Shown piece by piece: positions 8,055 to 17,509 of a stretch of DNA of 64,000 nucleotides (position 1 is its first letter; each line of letters starts with the position of its first letter). Source of the DNA: Prosthecobacter sp. GTDB lineage: Bacteria > Verrucomicrobiota > Verrucomicrobiia > Verrucomicrobiales > Verrucomicrobiaceae. Both the position numbers and the translations under genes were made by a program. Below the pieces are notes generated by a model. That model did not search any database. It was not told where the DNA came from and worked only from the letters and a program-made list of their open reading frames with translations. The stretch covers positions 106,298 to 170,297 of the forward strand of contig JABARQ010000008.1 of the NCBI GenBank assembly GCA_019186985.1. Direction: 5' to 3'.

Positions 8055-9974
8055 ATGTGTGGTTTTGCCGGCTGGTTTCAAAAGTCGGGCCTGGTCTGGC
8101 CGGAGGACGCGCGCCGGCGTCAGGCCGCCGCCCTGAGGGCGCTGCATCACCGCGGTCCGGATGACGGCGGTGAGGAATCGGGCGGCACCTGGTGGATGGG
8201 CTTCCGACGGCTTTCGATCCTTGATCTCAGCGGTCATGCGCATCAGCCGATGAGCTTTGATCACGGGCACCAGACCCTGACCTTCAACGGCGAGATCTAC
8301 AACTTCCGCGAGCTTCGTGAAAGGCATCTGGGCTCCGTGAAACTGCGCTCCACGGGGGACACGGAGGTGCTGGGCGAGCTGATTTCGCGCAGCCGGCCCG
8401 GCCGCGTGCTGCCGCTGCTGCGCGGCATGTTCGCCTTTGCCTGGCGGGACGGCGCCCGCGGCAGGCTGAGCCTGGTGCGCGACCCGTTTGGCATCAAGCC
8501 GCTCTACTATCATCTCGATGCTGACGGCACTCTTTGTTATGCCTCCGAGGTGAGGGCGCTGAGGCGGCTGCTCGGCGGCAGGGCGGGCGCGCTTTCCCCG
8601 GAGGCGCTGGCCGGCTACCTGAGGTGGGGCTGCGTGCCCTCCCCGGAAAGCGCCGACGACGGCATCCGCTGCCTGCCTCCCGGCCATCGGCTGACCTGGC
8701 TGGACGGCCATGTCGAGATCAAGCGCTGGTTCATGCCGGTCTGGCAGCCGGCCAGGGAATGGGTGACGGAGGCGCAGGAGCAGCGGCAGCTTGTGAGGGA
8801 GGCGGTGCTGGACAGCGTCCGGGCGCATCTGGTTTCGGACGTGCCGGTGGGCGTCTTCCTCAGCGGCGGGCTGGACTCCTCCCTGATGGCCGGTGCCATG
8901 CGGCATCTCGGGCAGAAGCGCATCAAGGCCTTCTCCCTGGGCTATGATGAAGGCGCGGGCGTTCCGGATGAAACCCAGGCGGCGGAAAAGACGGCGCGCA
9001 GCCTGGATTGTGAGTTTCATGCCGAGCGCATGTCCGGCGACGATGTCGAGGGCCTGCTCGACGGCTATCTGGAGAGCCTGGACCAGCCCACGGGCGATGC
9101 GCTCAACACCTGGCTGGTTTCCAGGCTGGCGGCCCGTGAGGTGAAGGTGGTGCTCAGCGGGCTGGGTGCGGATGAATGGTGGGCCGGTTACACGCTTCAC
9201 CGCCTCGCCGCGCTGACGATGCATTCGCCGCTGAGGTTTCTCGGAGCCGCCGCCCGCGGCATCGACGCCCTGCTGCCGCCCGCCTGGCGCGGCCTGCCCG
9301 CCTGGAAGGTGCTCGCCTTCATCCTGGGCAGGCATGGAACGTCGGCCACCGCCCTGCAGCGCTCCTCGCGCGCCCTGTTCAGCCGGGCGGAGGTGGCGGG
9401 GCTGACAGGGCGGCCCTGGTGTGAAAACGACGAAGGAGCGCGGCTGGAACGCGAGGCGCCGGTGAGCGCCCCGGACAGCTGGCTGCATGAGCTGCTGTTT
9501 GCCGAAACCCAGACCTACCTGCCCGACATGCTGCTGCGGGACAACGATGTCGTCAGCATGGCGCACTCGCTGGAGCTGCGCGTGCCGCTGGTGGACCGGC
9601 GTGTCTTTGAGGCTGCGGCGCGCATTCCGCCGCAGGCGAAGACGGACCTGCATTCCGGCAAGCTCATCCTGCGCGAAGCCTGCCGGGATTTGCTGCCGCC
9701 GCACATCCTCGAGGACCGGGTGAAGAAGACCTTCACGCTGCCGCTGATGAAGTGGATGCGCACGCCTGCCTGGCGCCGGCGCATCGAGGACACGGTTTAT
9801 TCCCAGGCCTGCCGGCAGCGGGGATGGCTGACGCCCGCCGTGGTGGAGCGCCACTGCCGTGACTACTTCAGGAGCGGCCTGGACTCCAAGGCCGGCTGGC
9901 TGCTCAGCCAGAGGGTGTGGACGATGTACGTCCTCGAGGCCTGGGCGCTCCAACAGGAGGTGGCAGGACGATGA
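8055..9974 (+). CDS. asnB: Glutamine-hydrolysing asparagine synthase-type amidotransferase (second copy)
   Basis: This 639-residue protein is a second class II amidotransferase fused to an AsnB synthase domain. It starts MCGFAGWF with the Cys2 nucleophile, then LHHRGPDDGGE, FNGEIYNFREL and VRDPFGIKPLYY. The synthase PP-loop is FLSGGLDSSL, about residue 272. It differs clearly from the copy at 3768, so it is a diverged paralogue rather than a recent duplicate. Its stop overlaps the next gene's ATG (ATGA at 9971-9974), which implies translational coupling to the glycosyltransferase. It probably amidates a component of the same glycan. Confidence 0.92.
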   Translation: MCGFAGWFQKSGLVWPEDARRRQAAALRALHHRGPDDGGEESGGTWWMGFRRLSILDLSGHAHQPMSFDHGHQTLTFNGEIYNFRELRERHLGSVKLRSTGDTEVLGELISRSRPGRVLPLLRGMFAFAWRDGARGRLSLVRDPFGIKPLYYHLDADGTLCYASEVRALRRLLGGRAGALSPEALAGYLRWGCVPSPESADDGIRCLPPGHRLTWLDGHVEIKRWFMPVWQPAREWVTEAQEQRQLVREAVLDSVRAHLVSDVPVGVFLSGGLDSSLMAGAMRHLGQKRIKAFSLGYDEGAGVPDETQAAEKTARSLDCEFHAERMSGDDVEGLLDGYLESLDQPTGDALNTWLVSRLAAREVKVVLSGLGADEWWAGYTLHRLAALTMHSPLRFLGAAARGIDALLPPAWRGLPAWKVLAFILGRHGTSATALQRSSRALFSRAEVAGLTGRPWCENDEGARLEREAPVSAPDSWLHELLFAETQTYLPDMLLRDNDVVSMAHSLELRVPLVDRRVFEAAARIPPQAKTDLHSGKLILREACRDLLPPHILEDRVKKTFTLPLMKWMRTPAWRRRIEDTVYSQACRQRGWLTPAVVERHCRDYFRSGLDSKAGWLLSQRVWTMYVLEAWALQQEVAGR

Positions 9975-11182
9975 ACCGGCCGCACAGCCTCGTGCAGGTC
10001 TTCAACCGCTACCTCCAGAAGGGGGGCGAGGAGGCTTCGGTGGAGCGCATCCATGATCATGCGGCCCTGCGTCATCCGGTGACCCGCTGCTTCTTTGACA
10101 GCGCCACTTGGACCGGCCCCGGGGCGCCGGGCAGGCTCCGGCAGGCGGCGAGGTTTTTTTACAATGCTGGTTCGGCGCGGCTGTTCGAGGAGGCGGTGCG
10201 GCGGTCCTCCGCCGAGGCGGCGCTGTTCCACAACATCTACCCCGTGGGTTCGCCGTCGCTGTATCGCAGCGCCCTTCGGCAGGGGCTGCCTGTCATCCAG
10301 TATCTGCACAACTACCGCCCCTTCAGCGTGGGCGGCTCGCTGTTTTATGACGGCAGCGTGCACACGGCGCCCCTGAGCGGAGATTATGCCGGCGAAGTGG
10401 CCGCCGGGGCCTGGCAGGGAAGGGCGCGCAGCCTCCTCTGCGCCCTCATGCTGAAATTGCTCCACCGCAGCGGCTGGCTGGAGTCGGTGAAGGCCTGGGT
10501 CTGCATCTCGCAGTTCATGGCCGACCGCCTCGCTCAGCATGGCTGCGTGCCTGCCGGCAGGCTGCATGTGCTGCGTCATTCCTGGGATGCAATGCCTTCG
10601 CCGCCGCCGCCGGAGGACCGGGGCCATTACTTGTTTCTCGGCCGCCTGATTCCTGAAAAAGGCCTGCCGATGCTGATCCAGGCCTGGCAGGAGCTGCGAC
10701 GGCAACTGGGCGCAAATACGCCGCAGTTGCACATCGCCGGCGAGGGGCCGCTTGAATCGTTGGTCAGACAGGCCGCTGCTGACAGCCCGTGCATCCGCCA
10801 CCTGGGCCTCCTCTCTGGCAGGACGAAGGCCGAGGCTCTGCAAGGCTGTCGTGCGCTGGTCGCACCGTCCGTCTGGTGGGAGCCGCTGGGCCTGATGGTC
10901 TATGAGGCCTACGACCACGGAAAACCGGTGCTTGCCGCGCGCAGCGGCGGCCTGGGCGAAACGGTGCTGCAGGATGAAACGGGCCTGCTTCATGAGCCGG
11001 GGGATGTCGAAGGCCTGGTCCGGGATGTCCTCGCCCTGGAGTCCATGACGGCGGAGCAACGCCAGGCCATGGGCGGCCGTGGACGTGACTGGCTGCTGCG
11101 CGAGGCTTCGGCCGCCCTCTGGCAGGACCGGTTTGACGCCATCCTGGAACAGGCGTTGATGGAACACCGCAGGCCATCGTGA
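9971..11182 (+). CDS. Glycosyltransferase family 1/4 (GT-B fold)
   Basis: The 403-residue protein has a GT-B glycosyltransferase C-terminal domain. The motifs are YLFLGRLIPEKGLPMLIQAW, then HIAGEGPLESLV, and the donor-binding segment VWWEPLGLMVYEAYDHGKPV. An acceptor-side N-terminal domain begins VQVFNRYLQKGGEE. The start is ATG 9971, overlapping the upstream stop, with GGAGG at 9956-9960 as ribosome binding site; the longer frame from 9917 is not needed. It adds a sugar to a lipid- or glycan-linked acceptor at the cytoplasmic membrane, probably for the exopolysaccharide of this locus. Its stop overlaps the GTG of recQ. Sugar specificity is unknown. Confidence 0.9.
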   Translation: MNRPHSLVQVFNRYLQKGGEEASVERIHDHAALRHPVTRCFFDSATWTGPGAPGRLRQAARFFYNAGSARLFEEAVRRSSAEAALFHNIYPVGSPSLYRSALRQGLPVIQYLHNYRPFSVGGSLFYDGSVHTAPLSGDYAGEVAAGAWQGRARSLLCALMLKLLHRSGWLESVKAWVCISQFMADRLAQHGCVPAGRLHVLRHSWDAMPSPPPPEDRGHYLFLGRLIPEKGLPMLIQAWQELRRQLGANTPQLHIAGEGPLESLVRQAAADSPCIRHLGLLSGRTKAEALQGCRALVAPSVWWEPLGLMVYEAYDHGKPVLAARSGGLGETVLQDETGLLHEPGDVEGLVRDVLALESMTAEQRQAMGGRGRDWLLREASAALWQDRFDAILEQALMEHRRPS

Positions 11183-13122
11183 CGTCATCGCTTTCAGACA
11201 TTCTCAGAACTCGCTTCGGCCATGATTCGTTCCGGCCCGGCCAGGAGCAGGTGATGCGCACGCTGCTGGAGGGACGCAGCACCCTGGCCCTGCTGCCGAC
11301 CAGCGCGGGCAAGAGCCTCTGCTACCAGCTTCCCGCCCTGCTGATGGACGGCCTGACGCTGGTGATCTCGCCGCTCATCGCACTCATGAAGGACCAGGTG
11401 CAGTCCCTGCGGAAGCGCGACATTGCCGCGGCAAGGCTCGACTCCTCCATGACCGCCGCCGAGGTGGACAAGGTCTTTGCGGACATCCAGGCTGGTGCGG
11501 TCAGGCTGCTCTACATCGCCCCGGAGCGGCTGATGAACGAGGCCTTCATCCGACGTCTCCAGTCCATGAAGGTGGCGATGATGGCGGTGGACGAGGCCCA
11601 CTGCATCTCCGAGTGGGGACACAGCTTCCGTCCGGAATACCTGCGCCTGGCCCATGTCGCCCGCGAGCTGGACATCCGTCCGGTTCTGGCGCTGACGGCC
11701 ACGGCGACGCCTGCGGTGGCCCGGGACATCCTCACGGCCTTCGGCATTGCCGGGACCGACCTGGTGCGGACGTCCTTCCGCCGGCCCAACCTGCATTTCT
11801 CCATCACGCCCTGCCCGTCGGAGCGGAGGAAGGAACTGCTCGCGCGCAGGCTGAAGGAGCGCGGCGGCGCCGCCGTGGTCTATGTCACGCAGCAGCACAC
11901 GGCGGAGGAGGTGGCGACACACCTTCAGCGGCAGGGCCTGAAGGCGCAGGCCTATCATGCCGGGCTGCCGGATGAGCATCGTCATGCCGCCCAGGATGAC
12001 TTCATGAAGGGCGCGGTGGACGTCATCGTCGCCACGATCGCCTTCGGCATGGGGGTCGACAAACAGGACGTCCGTGCGGTCTATCATTACAACCTGCCAA
12101 GAAGCCTGGAAAACTACCTGCAGGAGGCGGGGCGTGCCGGCCGTGATGGCGAGGTGTCCGTGTGCGAGGTGCTGGCCTGCGCGGATGACCGCCTGGTGCT
12201 GGAAAACTTCATCCATGGCGTCGTGCCGACCGCCCAGGCCCTGCGCCAGCTGGTGGATCACCTGCTGAGAAAGGGGCGGGAGTTTGACATTTCGCTCTAC
12301 GAGCTGGCCCAGGCCACGGATATCCGGCCTCTGGTGATCGAGACAGTTCTGACGCATCTGGAACTGCGCGGCCTGCTCAGGCCGCTGGGATCCTTTTACT
12401 CCACCTGTCAGTTCCGCCTTCTCCAGCCTGAGGCACGCGTGCTGGCCGGGCACAAGCCCGAGCGGCAGGCCTTTCTGCGCCGTCTATTTTCCGCCGGGGT
12501 GAAACGCACCCGCTGGACCACGCTGAACCTGGACGAGGCCGTCTTGCAGGTGGATGCGGACCGCGGCCGGATTCAGGAGGCGCTGACCTGGCTGCAGGAG
12601 TCGGGTGACATTGAATTGAAGCCCGGCGGCCTGCGGCAGCGCTGGTGCCTCGCGGCGGACGGAGAGGTTCCGGACCCGGAGACGGTGAGCCTGGAATTGC
12701 AACGTTTGTTCGCGGAACGGGAGCGCCGGGACCTTGGCAGGCTCGGAGAGGTGCTGGAACTGATGACGGACCGGGGCTGCATCACCGGCCGGCTGCTGCG
12801 TCACTTTGGCGAGGAGCCGGAAGGCGCCTGCGGGACCTGCTCGGGCTGCCTCGAACAGATGGAGGGCGGCTGCGCGGAAGGCCCTCGCGAACTTCCCTGC
12901 TCGACCATCGCCGGCATCACCAGCGGCGATGTCCTGGAGATCCGGCGCATGGTCGATGAACGTCACCCGGCCCTCCGGGCGCCGCGCCAGCTCGCCCGTT
13001 TCCTGTGCGGCATCACCAGTCCGGCGACGACCCGTGCACGGCTGACCCGTCATGACAGCTTCGGCCTGCTGGAGCGCGTGCCGTTTGTGGAGGTGCTGGC
13101 CCAGGCGGAGTCGATGATGTAG
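11179..13122 (+). CDS. recQ: RecQ-family ATP-dependent DNA helicase
   Basis: The 647-residue protein has a RecQ layout. The DEAD/DEAH helicase core shows the Walker A segment TSAGKSLCYQLPALL (about 43-57) and DEAH in AVDEAHCISEWGHSFRPEY, the RecQ hallmark. A helicase C-terminal domain contains QEAGRAGRDGE. An RQC region follows, with the zinc-ligand cluster CGTCSGC near residue 554. No convincing HRDC domain is visible. RecQ unwinds recombination and replication intermediates 3' to 5'. The start is GTG 11179, overlapping the stop of the glycosyltransferase gene by four bases. This apparent coupling is unusual and may just reflect gene packing. Many short-form RecQ proteins share this length. 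Confidence 0.95.
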   Translation: MTSSLSDILRTRFGHDSFRPGQEQVMRTLLEGRSTLALLPTSAGKSLCYQLPALLMDGLTLVISPLIALMKDQVQSLRKRDIAAARLDSSMTAAEVDKVFADIQAGAVRLLYIAPERLMNEAFIRRLQSMKVAMMAVDEAHCISEWGHSFRPEYLRLAHVARELDIRPVLALTATATPAVARDILTAFGIAGTDLVRTSFRRPNLHFSITPCPSERRKELLARRLKERGGAAVVYVTQQHTAEEVATHLQRQGLKAQAYHAGLPDEHRHAAQDDFMKGAVDVIVATIAFGMGVDKQDVRAVYHYNLPRSLENYLQEAGRAGRDGEVSVCEVLACADDRLVLENFIHGVVPTAQALRQLVDHLLRKGREFDISLYELAQATDIRPLVIETVLTHLELRGLLRPLGSFYSTCQFRLLQPEARVLAGHKPERQAFLRRLFSAGVKRTRWTTLNLDEAVLQVDADRGRIQEALTWLQESGDIELKPGGLRQRWCLAADGEVPDPETVSLELQRLFAERERRDLGRLGEVLELMTDRGCITGRLLRHFGEEPEGACGTCSGCLEQMEGGCAEGPRELPCSTIAGITSGDVLEIRRMVDERHPALRAPRQLARFLCGITSPATTRARLTRHDSFGLLERVPFVEVLAQAESMM

Positions 13123-13201
13123 GCGAGGCCGCGGCCTGATGAGGGTGCCAGGCGCAAGATTGGCGCACAGGTCCCTCGTGAAAGAAAGGTCCGGCGGTGT
13201 C

Positions 13202-14029
13202 ATGGAGCGTTTCATTCCCACCCTCCCAGTGTTCAGGCCCGCCCTCCAGATCCTCTTTTTCATCGCCCTCTCCGCCTTCTCTGCGGAGCCGCCAAAGCTC
13301 GACTTCGTCCGCTACATGGAGGGCAAGTACCTGTTTGAGCGCAACTGCCAGGTCTGCCATGGCGCGCGCGGGGATGGCAACGGCGAGATGGCCCCGACGC
13401 TGAGCCCCAGGCCGAGGTCGTTCCGCGAGGGCATGTTCAAGTTCCGCACCACCCCCTTCGGCACGCTGCCGACAGAGGACGACCTTCGCCACACGATCAA
13501 GCACGGCCTGACGGGCACGGCGATGGGCATGTTCTCCCAGCTCACGGATGACGACGTGACCTCGCTGATTGAATATGTGAAGTCCTTCTCGCGCCGCTGG
13601 CGCAAGGCGGAGAACTACGCGGAACCGCTGACGTTTCCGGAGCCTCCCGCCTGGCTGGAGGATGCCAAGGCCCGGGCCGCCCAGGCGGAGAAGGGCAGGG
13701 GGCTTTTTGTGACGCATTGTTCGGCCTGCCATGGGGCCGCGGCCGATGGCCGGGGGCCGGCGGTGCCCGGGCTCAAGGATGTCTGGAACTTCCCGGCGCG
13801 GCCCTCGGACCTGCGCCAGCCGCATCTGCGCTGCGGGGACCGTCCGCAGGATGTCTATCGCGTCCTGGCCACTGGCCTGAACGGCACACCGATGGTGAGT
13901 TTCGAAGGCACGCTGACTCCTGAGCAGCGATGGCAGGTCATCGCCTGGATCTTCACGCAGAAGCTTCCGGACGTGCCGACCCTCGGCAACGCACCGCCGC
14001 GCGAGACGGCGAAGACCGGCACGAAATAA
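13202..14029 (+). CDS. Exported di-heme cytochrome c
   Basis: The 275-residue protein has an N-terminal hydrophobic export signal ending near SAFSAEPP. Two class I cytochrome c domains follow, each with a heme attachment site: CQVCHG near residue 49 and CSACHG near residue 178. In both, GDGNGEMAP-like or ADGRGPAVP-like segments follow, as in c-type domains of electron-transfer chains. It is expected in the periplasm as an electron carrier. ATG 13202 places the signal peptide at the N-terminus; the open frame from 13139 would add a non-signal extension. It lies alone 79 bp after recQ. Its 3' side is the left edge of the accessory island. Confidence 0.88.
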   Translation: MERFIPTLPVFRPALQILFFIALSAFSAEPPKLDFVRYMEGKYLFERNCQVCHGARGDGNGEMAPTLSPRPRSFREGMFKFRTTPFGTLPTEDDLRHTIKHGLTGTAMGMFSQLTDDDVTSLIEYVKSFSRRWRKAENYAEPLTFPEPPAWLEDAKARAAQAEKGRGLFVTHCSACHGAAADGRGPAVPGLKDVWNFPARPSDLRQPHLRCGDRPQDVYRVLATGLNGTPMVSFEGTLTPEQRWQVIAWIFTQKLPDVPTLGNAPPRETAKTGTK

Positions 14030-14057
14030 GCCGCCTGCGGGAAGAACAAAGACGGGC

Positions 14058-14074
14058 GGCCGCACGACAGGCCC
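14058..14074. repeat. Left copy of 17-bp direct repeat flanking the accessory island
   Basis: GGCCGCACGACAGGCCC occurs here and again, identical and in the same orientation, at 20302-20318. Similar bases precede both copies (ACAAAG, then CGG). Each copy can fold as a GGCC/GGCC hairpin with an 8-nt loop. This one lies 28 bp after the cytochrome stop, where a terminator would be expected. Confidence 0.75.
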
Positions 14075-14077
14075 CGG

Positions 14078-14104
14078 GATTGGTAACCGTTATGGAAACC
14101 AATC
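14078..14104. terminator. Inverted repeat after cytochrome c gene
   Basis: GATTGGT (14078-14084) and ACCAATC (14098-14104) form a 7-bp stem with a 13-nt loop, followed by TTTCCC. It lies between the left island repeat and the methyltransferase gene. It could be a weak terminator for the cytochrome gene or an operator for the restriction-modification genes. Confidence 0.35.
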
Positions 14105-14196
14105 TTTCCCTCCGGCTCAGGTTCCCTCGCCAGCATGGAGCACGGATTTAACGCTTGTTGAATGGCACGCCTGCCTGTGAAAGGATGCAATCGTTC

Positions 14197-15900
14197 ATGG
14201 TTGTCCAAAGCCGACATTTCTTCTCCAACAGCACGGAACTCTTCCCGGCCGAAGAGTTTCTTGAAGCTTCATTGCTGAAGATGAAAATGGCGCCATCCGA
14301 GGAACGCGGAGCCATTTTCACCCGTCCTGAGGTCGTTGACTTCATGCTTGATCTTGTCGGCTACACGCCAGACCGGCCTTTGTGGCAGCTCAGGCTGCTG
14401 GAGCCTTCATTTGGAGGTGGCGAGTTTCTTCTGAGGGCAGTCGAAAGGCTGCTCCAATCCGCCCAAACAGCCAAGATCGCCGCAAACGAGCTAGCCCCGG
14501 CTATCCGGGCGGTGGAACTGCATGGCGACACCTTTCAACAGACCCGCGAGACGCTTTCAAAGCTGCTCCGAGATCGCCAAGTGCCTGTGGCAACAAGTTC
14601 GATGCTGCTGGAGGCATGGTTGAAGAACGCTGATTTCCTATTGGAGCCTGATCGCGAGGCTTTCGATTTTGTGATCGGCAACCCGCCCTATGTCCGACAA
14701 GAGCTCATCCCCGCAGATCTGCTCGCGGAATACCGGCTGCGCTACAAGACGCTCTATGACCGTGCCGACCTTTATGTGCCGTTCATCGAAAAGTCGCTAA
14801 ATCTTTTGGAGGATGAGGGGCGGATGTGCTTCATCTGCTCCGACCGATGGATGAAGAACCGCTACGGCGGGCCGCTTCGCGCCCTCATTTCATCCGGCTA
14901 CTCGCTGCGCTATTATGTGGACATGGTGGGGACCGCCGCATTTCAGTCTGAAGTGACGGCGTATCCGGCGATCACGGTCATTCAGCGTGGAAAGTCGGAC
15001 GAGAAGCCGTTGCTGGCTCATCGGCCGGAAGTTTCGAGCGAGTCATTGCGCCAGCTTCACCAACTATTCACGGGGCCGGTTGCCAACTACAACGGCACTG
15101 TGAGCATGCTGGCTGCCAACCCGTGTGGAGATGAACCCTGGCTGCTGGAGTCCGATTCTCAGCCGTCTCTGGAACTCGTGCGCAGGCTCGAAGCCGCTTT
15201 TCCAACCTTGGAAGAGGCTGGATGCAACGTCGGGATCGGCGTGGCCACCGGTGCGGATAAGGTTTTCATCGCGCCGTATGATGAACTGGATGTCGAAGAA
15301 GAACGGAAGCTGCCGCTGGTGACGACGAGGGATATTCTAACGGGAGAGGTTCGGTGGAAAGGTCTCGGCGTGGTGAACCCGTTCGAGGAAGACGGCAGTC
15401 TGGCGGATTTTTCGGCCTACCCTCGTTTTGCCCGCTACATCAATCTCCACCGCGAGGTCTTGCAGAAGCGTCACTGTGCTCAAAAGGCGAATGGATCGTG
15501 GTATCGCACCATCGACCGCATCACGCCTGCACTCAGCGCCAAACCCAAGCTGCTCGTGCCAGACATCAAAGGCGAGGCAAACATCGTTCTGGAGAAGGGG
15601 CGGCTCTATCCTCATCACAATCTCTACTTTATCACCAGCGAACACTGGCCCCTGGAGGCGTTGCAGAGGGTTTTGAAATCCGGCATTGCTCGTCTCTTCG
15701 TCCGTGCCTACTCGACCAAGATGCGCGGCGGTTGTCTGCGCTTTCAAGCCCAGTATCTGCGCCGTATCCGGCTTCCTCATTGGAACATGATCGAGGCTTC
15801 CTTGCAGGGGAGGCTCTGTGATGAGAAACAGTCAGTGGAGCCGCTTCTGGCAGAAATCTACGACTTGTCCGCGGAAGACCTCCCCCACCTGCAATCCTGA
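14197..15900 (+). CDS. Type II N6-adenine DNA methyltransferase (XhoI/PaeR7I-type system)
   Basis: The 567-residue protein is an N6-adenine methyltransferase of the TaqI/Eco57I-like group. SAM-binding motif I reads [10 protein letters not shown] (residues 68-77) and catalytic motif IV is NPPY (162-165) within [16 protein letters not shown]-terminal half with no catalytic motif, about 330-567, should be the target-recognition domain. It modifies the recognition site and so protects host DNA from the partner nuclease next door. ATG 14197 is chosen because AAGGA (14181-14185) lies 11 bp upstream. Earlier in-frame starts are a TTG at 14155 and an ATG at 14185. The nuclease gene begins one base after the stop. 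CTCGAG specificity is inferred from the nuclease's family. Confidence 0.87.
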   Translation: MVVQSRHFFSNSTELFPAEEFLEASLLKMKMAPSEERGAIFTRPEVVDFMLDLVGYTPDRPLWQLRLLEPSFGGGEFLLRAVERLLQSAQTAKIAANELAPAIRAVELHGDTFQQTRETLSKLLRDRQVPVATSSMLLEAWLKNADFLLEPDREAFDFVIGNPPYVRQELIPADLLAEYRLRYKTLYDRADLYVPFIEKSLNLLEDEGRMCFICSDRWMKNRYGGPLRALISSGYSLRYYVDMVGTAAFQSEVTAYPAITVIQRGKSDEKPLLAHRPEVSSESLRQLHQLFTGPVANYNGTVSMLAANPCGDEPWLLESDSQPSLELVRRLEAAFPTLEEAGCNVGIGVATGADKVFIAPYDELDVEEERKLPLVTTRDILTGEVRWKGLGVVNPFEEDGSLADFSAYPRFARYINLHREVLQKRHCAQKANGSWYRTIDRITPALSAKPKLLVPDIKGEANIVLEKGRLYPHHNLYFITSEHWPLEALQRVLKSGIARLFVRAYSTKMRGGCLRFQAQYLRRIRLPHWNMIEASLQGRLCDEKQSVEPLLAEIYDLSAEDLPHLQS

Positions 15901-15901
15901 C

Positions 15902-16639
15902 ATGGCTCTTTTTCTCGCAAACCACTCCACCAAAGCCAGCAGGGCGATCAAAGGCTTCTGGAGCGGCCGTGATGAGGCCCGGCTCAAACAAGCCGCTGTC
16001 GGTAAAGGCGACCAAGGGGAGCGTTCGGCCGTGACAGCCGGGAAGAACATGAACGGCTTCATTTCCCTGATGGAAGAACTCGTCCGCGGAAATGGACTCA
16101 AATCCGCCGACATCCACCTTGATCGCCGTGTGCTTACACTGCCCGGATTCTTCCGTCCCACGAAGCTTTGGGACATGCTCGTCATCGATCGCGGCAGGCT
16201 GGTGGCAGCCTTGGAGTTCAAATCCCAGGTTGGGCCGTCGTTCGGAAACAACTGCAATAATCGGGCCGAGGAAGCCATCGGCACGGCACATGATTTTTGG
16301 ACCGCTTACCGAGAGCGTGCTTTCGGCGACGTGCCTCGCCCCTTTTTAGGCTGGCTGATGCTGGTGGAGGACGCTGAAGCCTCGCGAACGCCTGTTCGCG
16401 ATCACTCGCCTCACTTCCCGGTGTTTCCTGAGTTTCAAAACGCCTCGTACCTGGATCGCTACCACCTTCTTTGCAAAAAGTTGGTGCATGAGCAGCTTTA
16501 CACCTCCGCGACGGTCCTTGCGAGCCCTCGGTCTGCGATCAAGGACGGGCGGTTTTCCTGCCATGAGGACATGACCAGCCTCACCAGCTTTGTGTCGAGC
16601 TTTGCAGGCCACATTGCCATAGCGGCATCCGGGAGATGA
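15902..16639 (+). CDS. XhoI/PaeR7I-family type II restriction endonuclease
   Basis: The 245-residue protein matches the XhoI/PaeR7I endonuclease family, and PaeR7I is about the same length. The diagnostic stretch is [14 protein letters not shown] followed by NNRAEEAIG and WTAYRE. The likely PD-(D/E)XK catalytic residues are Asp91 in KLWDMLV and Glu105-Phe-Lys107. The family cuts CTCGAG after the first C. ATG 15902 is one base after the methyltransferase stop, so the pair is probably translationally coupled, methylase first, which favours protection before cutting. The open frame continues upstream into the methylase gene, but those codons are an overlap artefact. No control (C) protein gene is visible. 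Family assignment rests on remembered motifs, not a search. Confidence 0.85.
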   Translation: MALFLANHSTKASRAIKGFWSGRDEARLKQAAVGKGDQGERSAVTAGKNMNGFISLMEELVRGNGLKSADIHLDRRVLTLPGFFRPTKLWDMLVIDRGRLVAALEFKSQVGPSFGNNCNNRAEEAIGTAHDFWTAYRERAFGDVPRPFLGWLMLVEDAEASRTPVRDHSPHFPVFPEFQNASYLDRYHLLCKKLVHEQLYTSATVLASPRSAIKDGRFSCHEDMTSLTSFVSSFAGHIAIAASGR

Positions 16640-16873
16640 AAAGGATTTCGCGTGAGAGTGGAGCCCGGATGAATTATTGCTTTCCAAGCAGTGAAGACTG
16701 CCTGGGCATTCAGGGCACGGAGGCAAGAATGCGAAGACCGCATGAACTCTCGGTAGCCTCCAGTCTGATTCTATTCCGGAAGGTGTTGATCAAGAAGCTA
16801 TAATCAGCCGGAGCCATGCCGGGATATTCATACATGCTGTTTACCCGCTCATTTGAGCAAGAACCAGCATTTT

Positions 16874-16941
16874 TGTTGCTTTGCACGCAAATGAGCCGCT
16901 AAAGTAACAAGATGACTCGAAAATCCCCGTGCAAAGCAACA
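16874..16941. repeat. 14-bp perfect inverted repeat
   Basis: TGTTGCTTTGCACG (16874-16887) and CGTGCAAAGCAACA (16928-16941) are perfect reverse complements separated by 40 nt. Position and symmetry suggest a protein-binding, recombination or RNA-hairpin element. No flanking gene explains it. Confidence 0.7.
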
Positions 16942-17041
16942 TTCTTGTCGGAGATAAAGCTGCTGACAAAACAACAAAGTTGTCGATAAATCACCTGTTC
17001 ATTCAACACGCCTAAAAAGGAAGAACGAGGGAGTGATCTGG

Positions 17042-17181
17042 GCCTCAAACAAGGCGAATGAAAGGGGCGTGAAGGAGCGTAGCATTGCTGCTGCGAAGCG
17101 CAGCGAATGACCCGTCATTCAAGCTCAATGAGCAAAGCAAGGCTAAGGTGGAATGAGGGTTTCAATCGCCTTGTTTGAGGC
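17042..17181. repeat. 22-bp near-perfect inverted repeat around a 96-nt core
   Basis: The arm at 17042-17063 (GCCTCAAACAAGGCG, then AATGAAA) is the reverse complement of the arm at 17160-17181, with one mismatch. The core includes GCTGCTGCGAAGCGCAGC, which is itself partly symmetric. It could be a small non-autonomous element (MITE-like), a structured RNA or a strong hairpin. It encodes no protein. Confidence 0.65.
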
Positions 17182-17509
17182 ATTTGGAGGATCGTTCTTC
17201 GCGGGATGGCTGGAGCCAGCCAAGGAGACGGCTGCGGGTGAACATGCGTTGCACGCCAACAGCCGTCTTGGATCCATGCCTGGCCCCCCGGCGTGTAGGG
17301 GCGCGGAGTGCAGGCGTGGGCGGAGCTGCACATGCCGTGAGTTCCAGATGATGCGGCGGTGCGTTTTCGCCAAGGGAATGAACAGTCCACTGCACCAAAC
17401 ATCCAAGCGCGCTGAGACATTGACACGCTTAGGCCGTTCGTTCATTTTCCGTGCCATTCACCTCCGTCCTCCGCTTGGACGTCGGTGAGTTTAAATGTTC
17501 GCCTCAATA

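Larger units (their letters stand above)
16640..17496. other. 857-bp non-coding segment between restriction-modification genes and cassette array
   Basis: I find no convincing gene here. Open frames at 17153-17488 (plus) and 17143-17457 (minus) overlap on opposite strands, are rich in Arg, Pro and Cys and resemble no family I know. The segment holds two strong inverted repeats, annotated separately. The start of the cassette array, the core GTTCGCC at 17497, follows directly. A cassette promoter would be expected near the right end, but I could not identify one. Confidence 0.6.

Noticed and set aside
17143-17488. Opposing open frames between the restriction-modification genes and the cassette array
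   Set aside because: They overlap on both strands, have Arg/Pro/Cys-rich composition and no known motif. They are more likely to lie within a non-coding or mobile segment.
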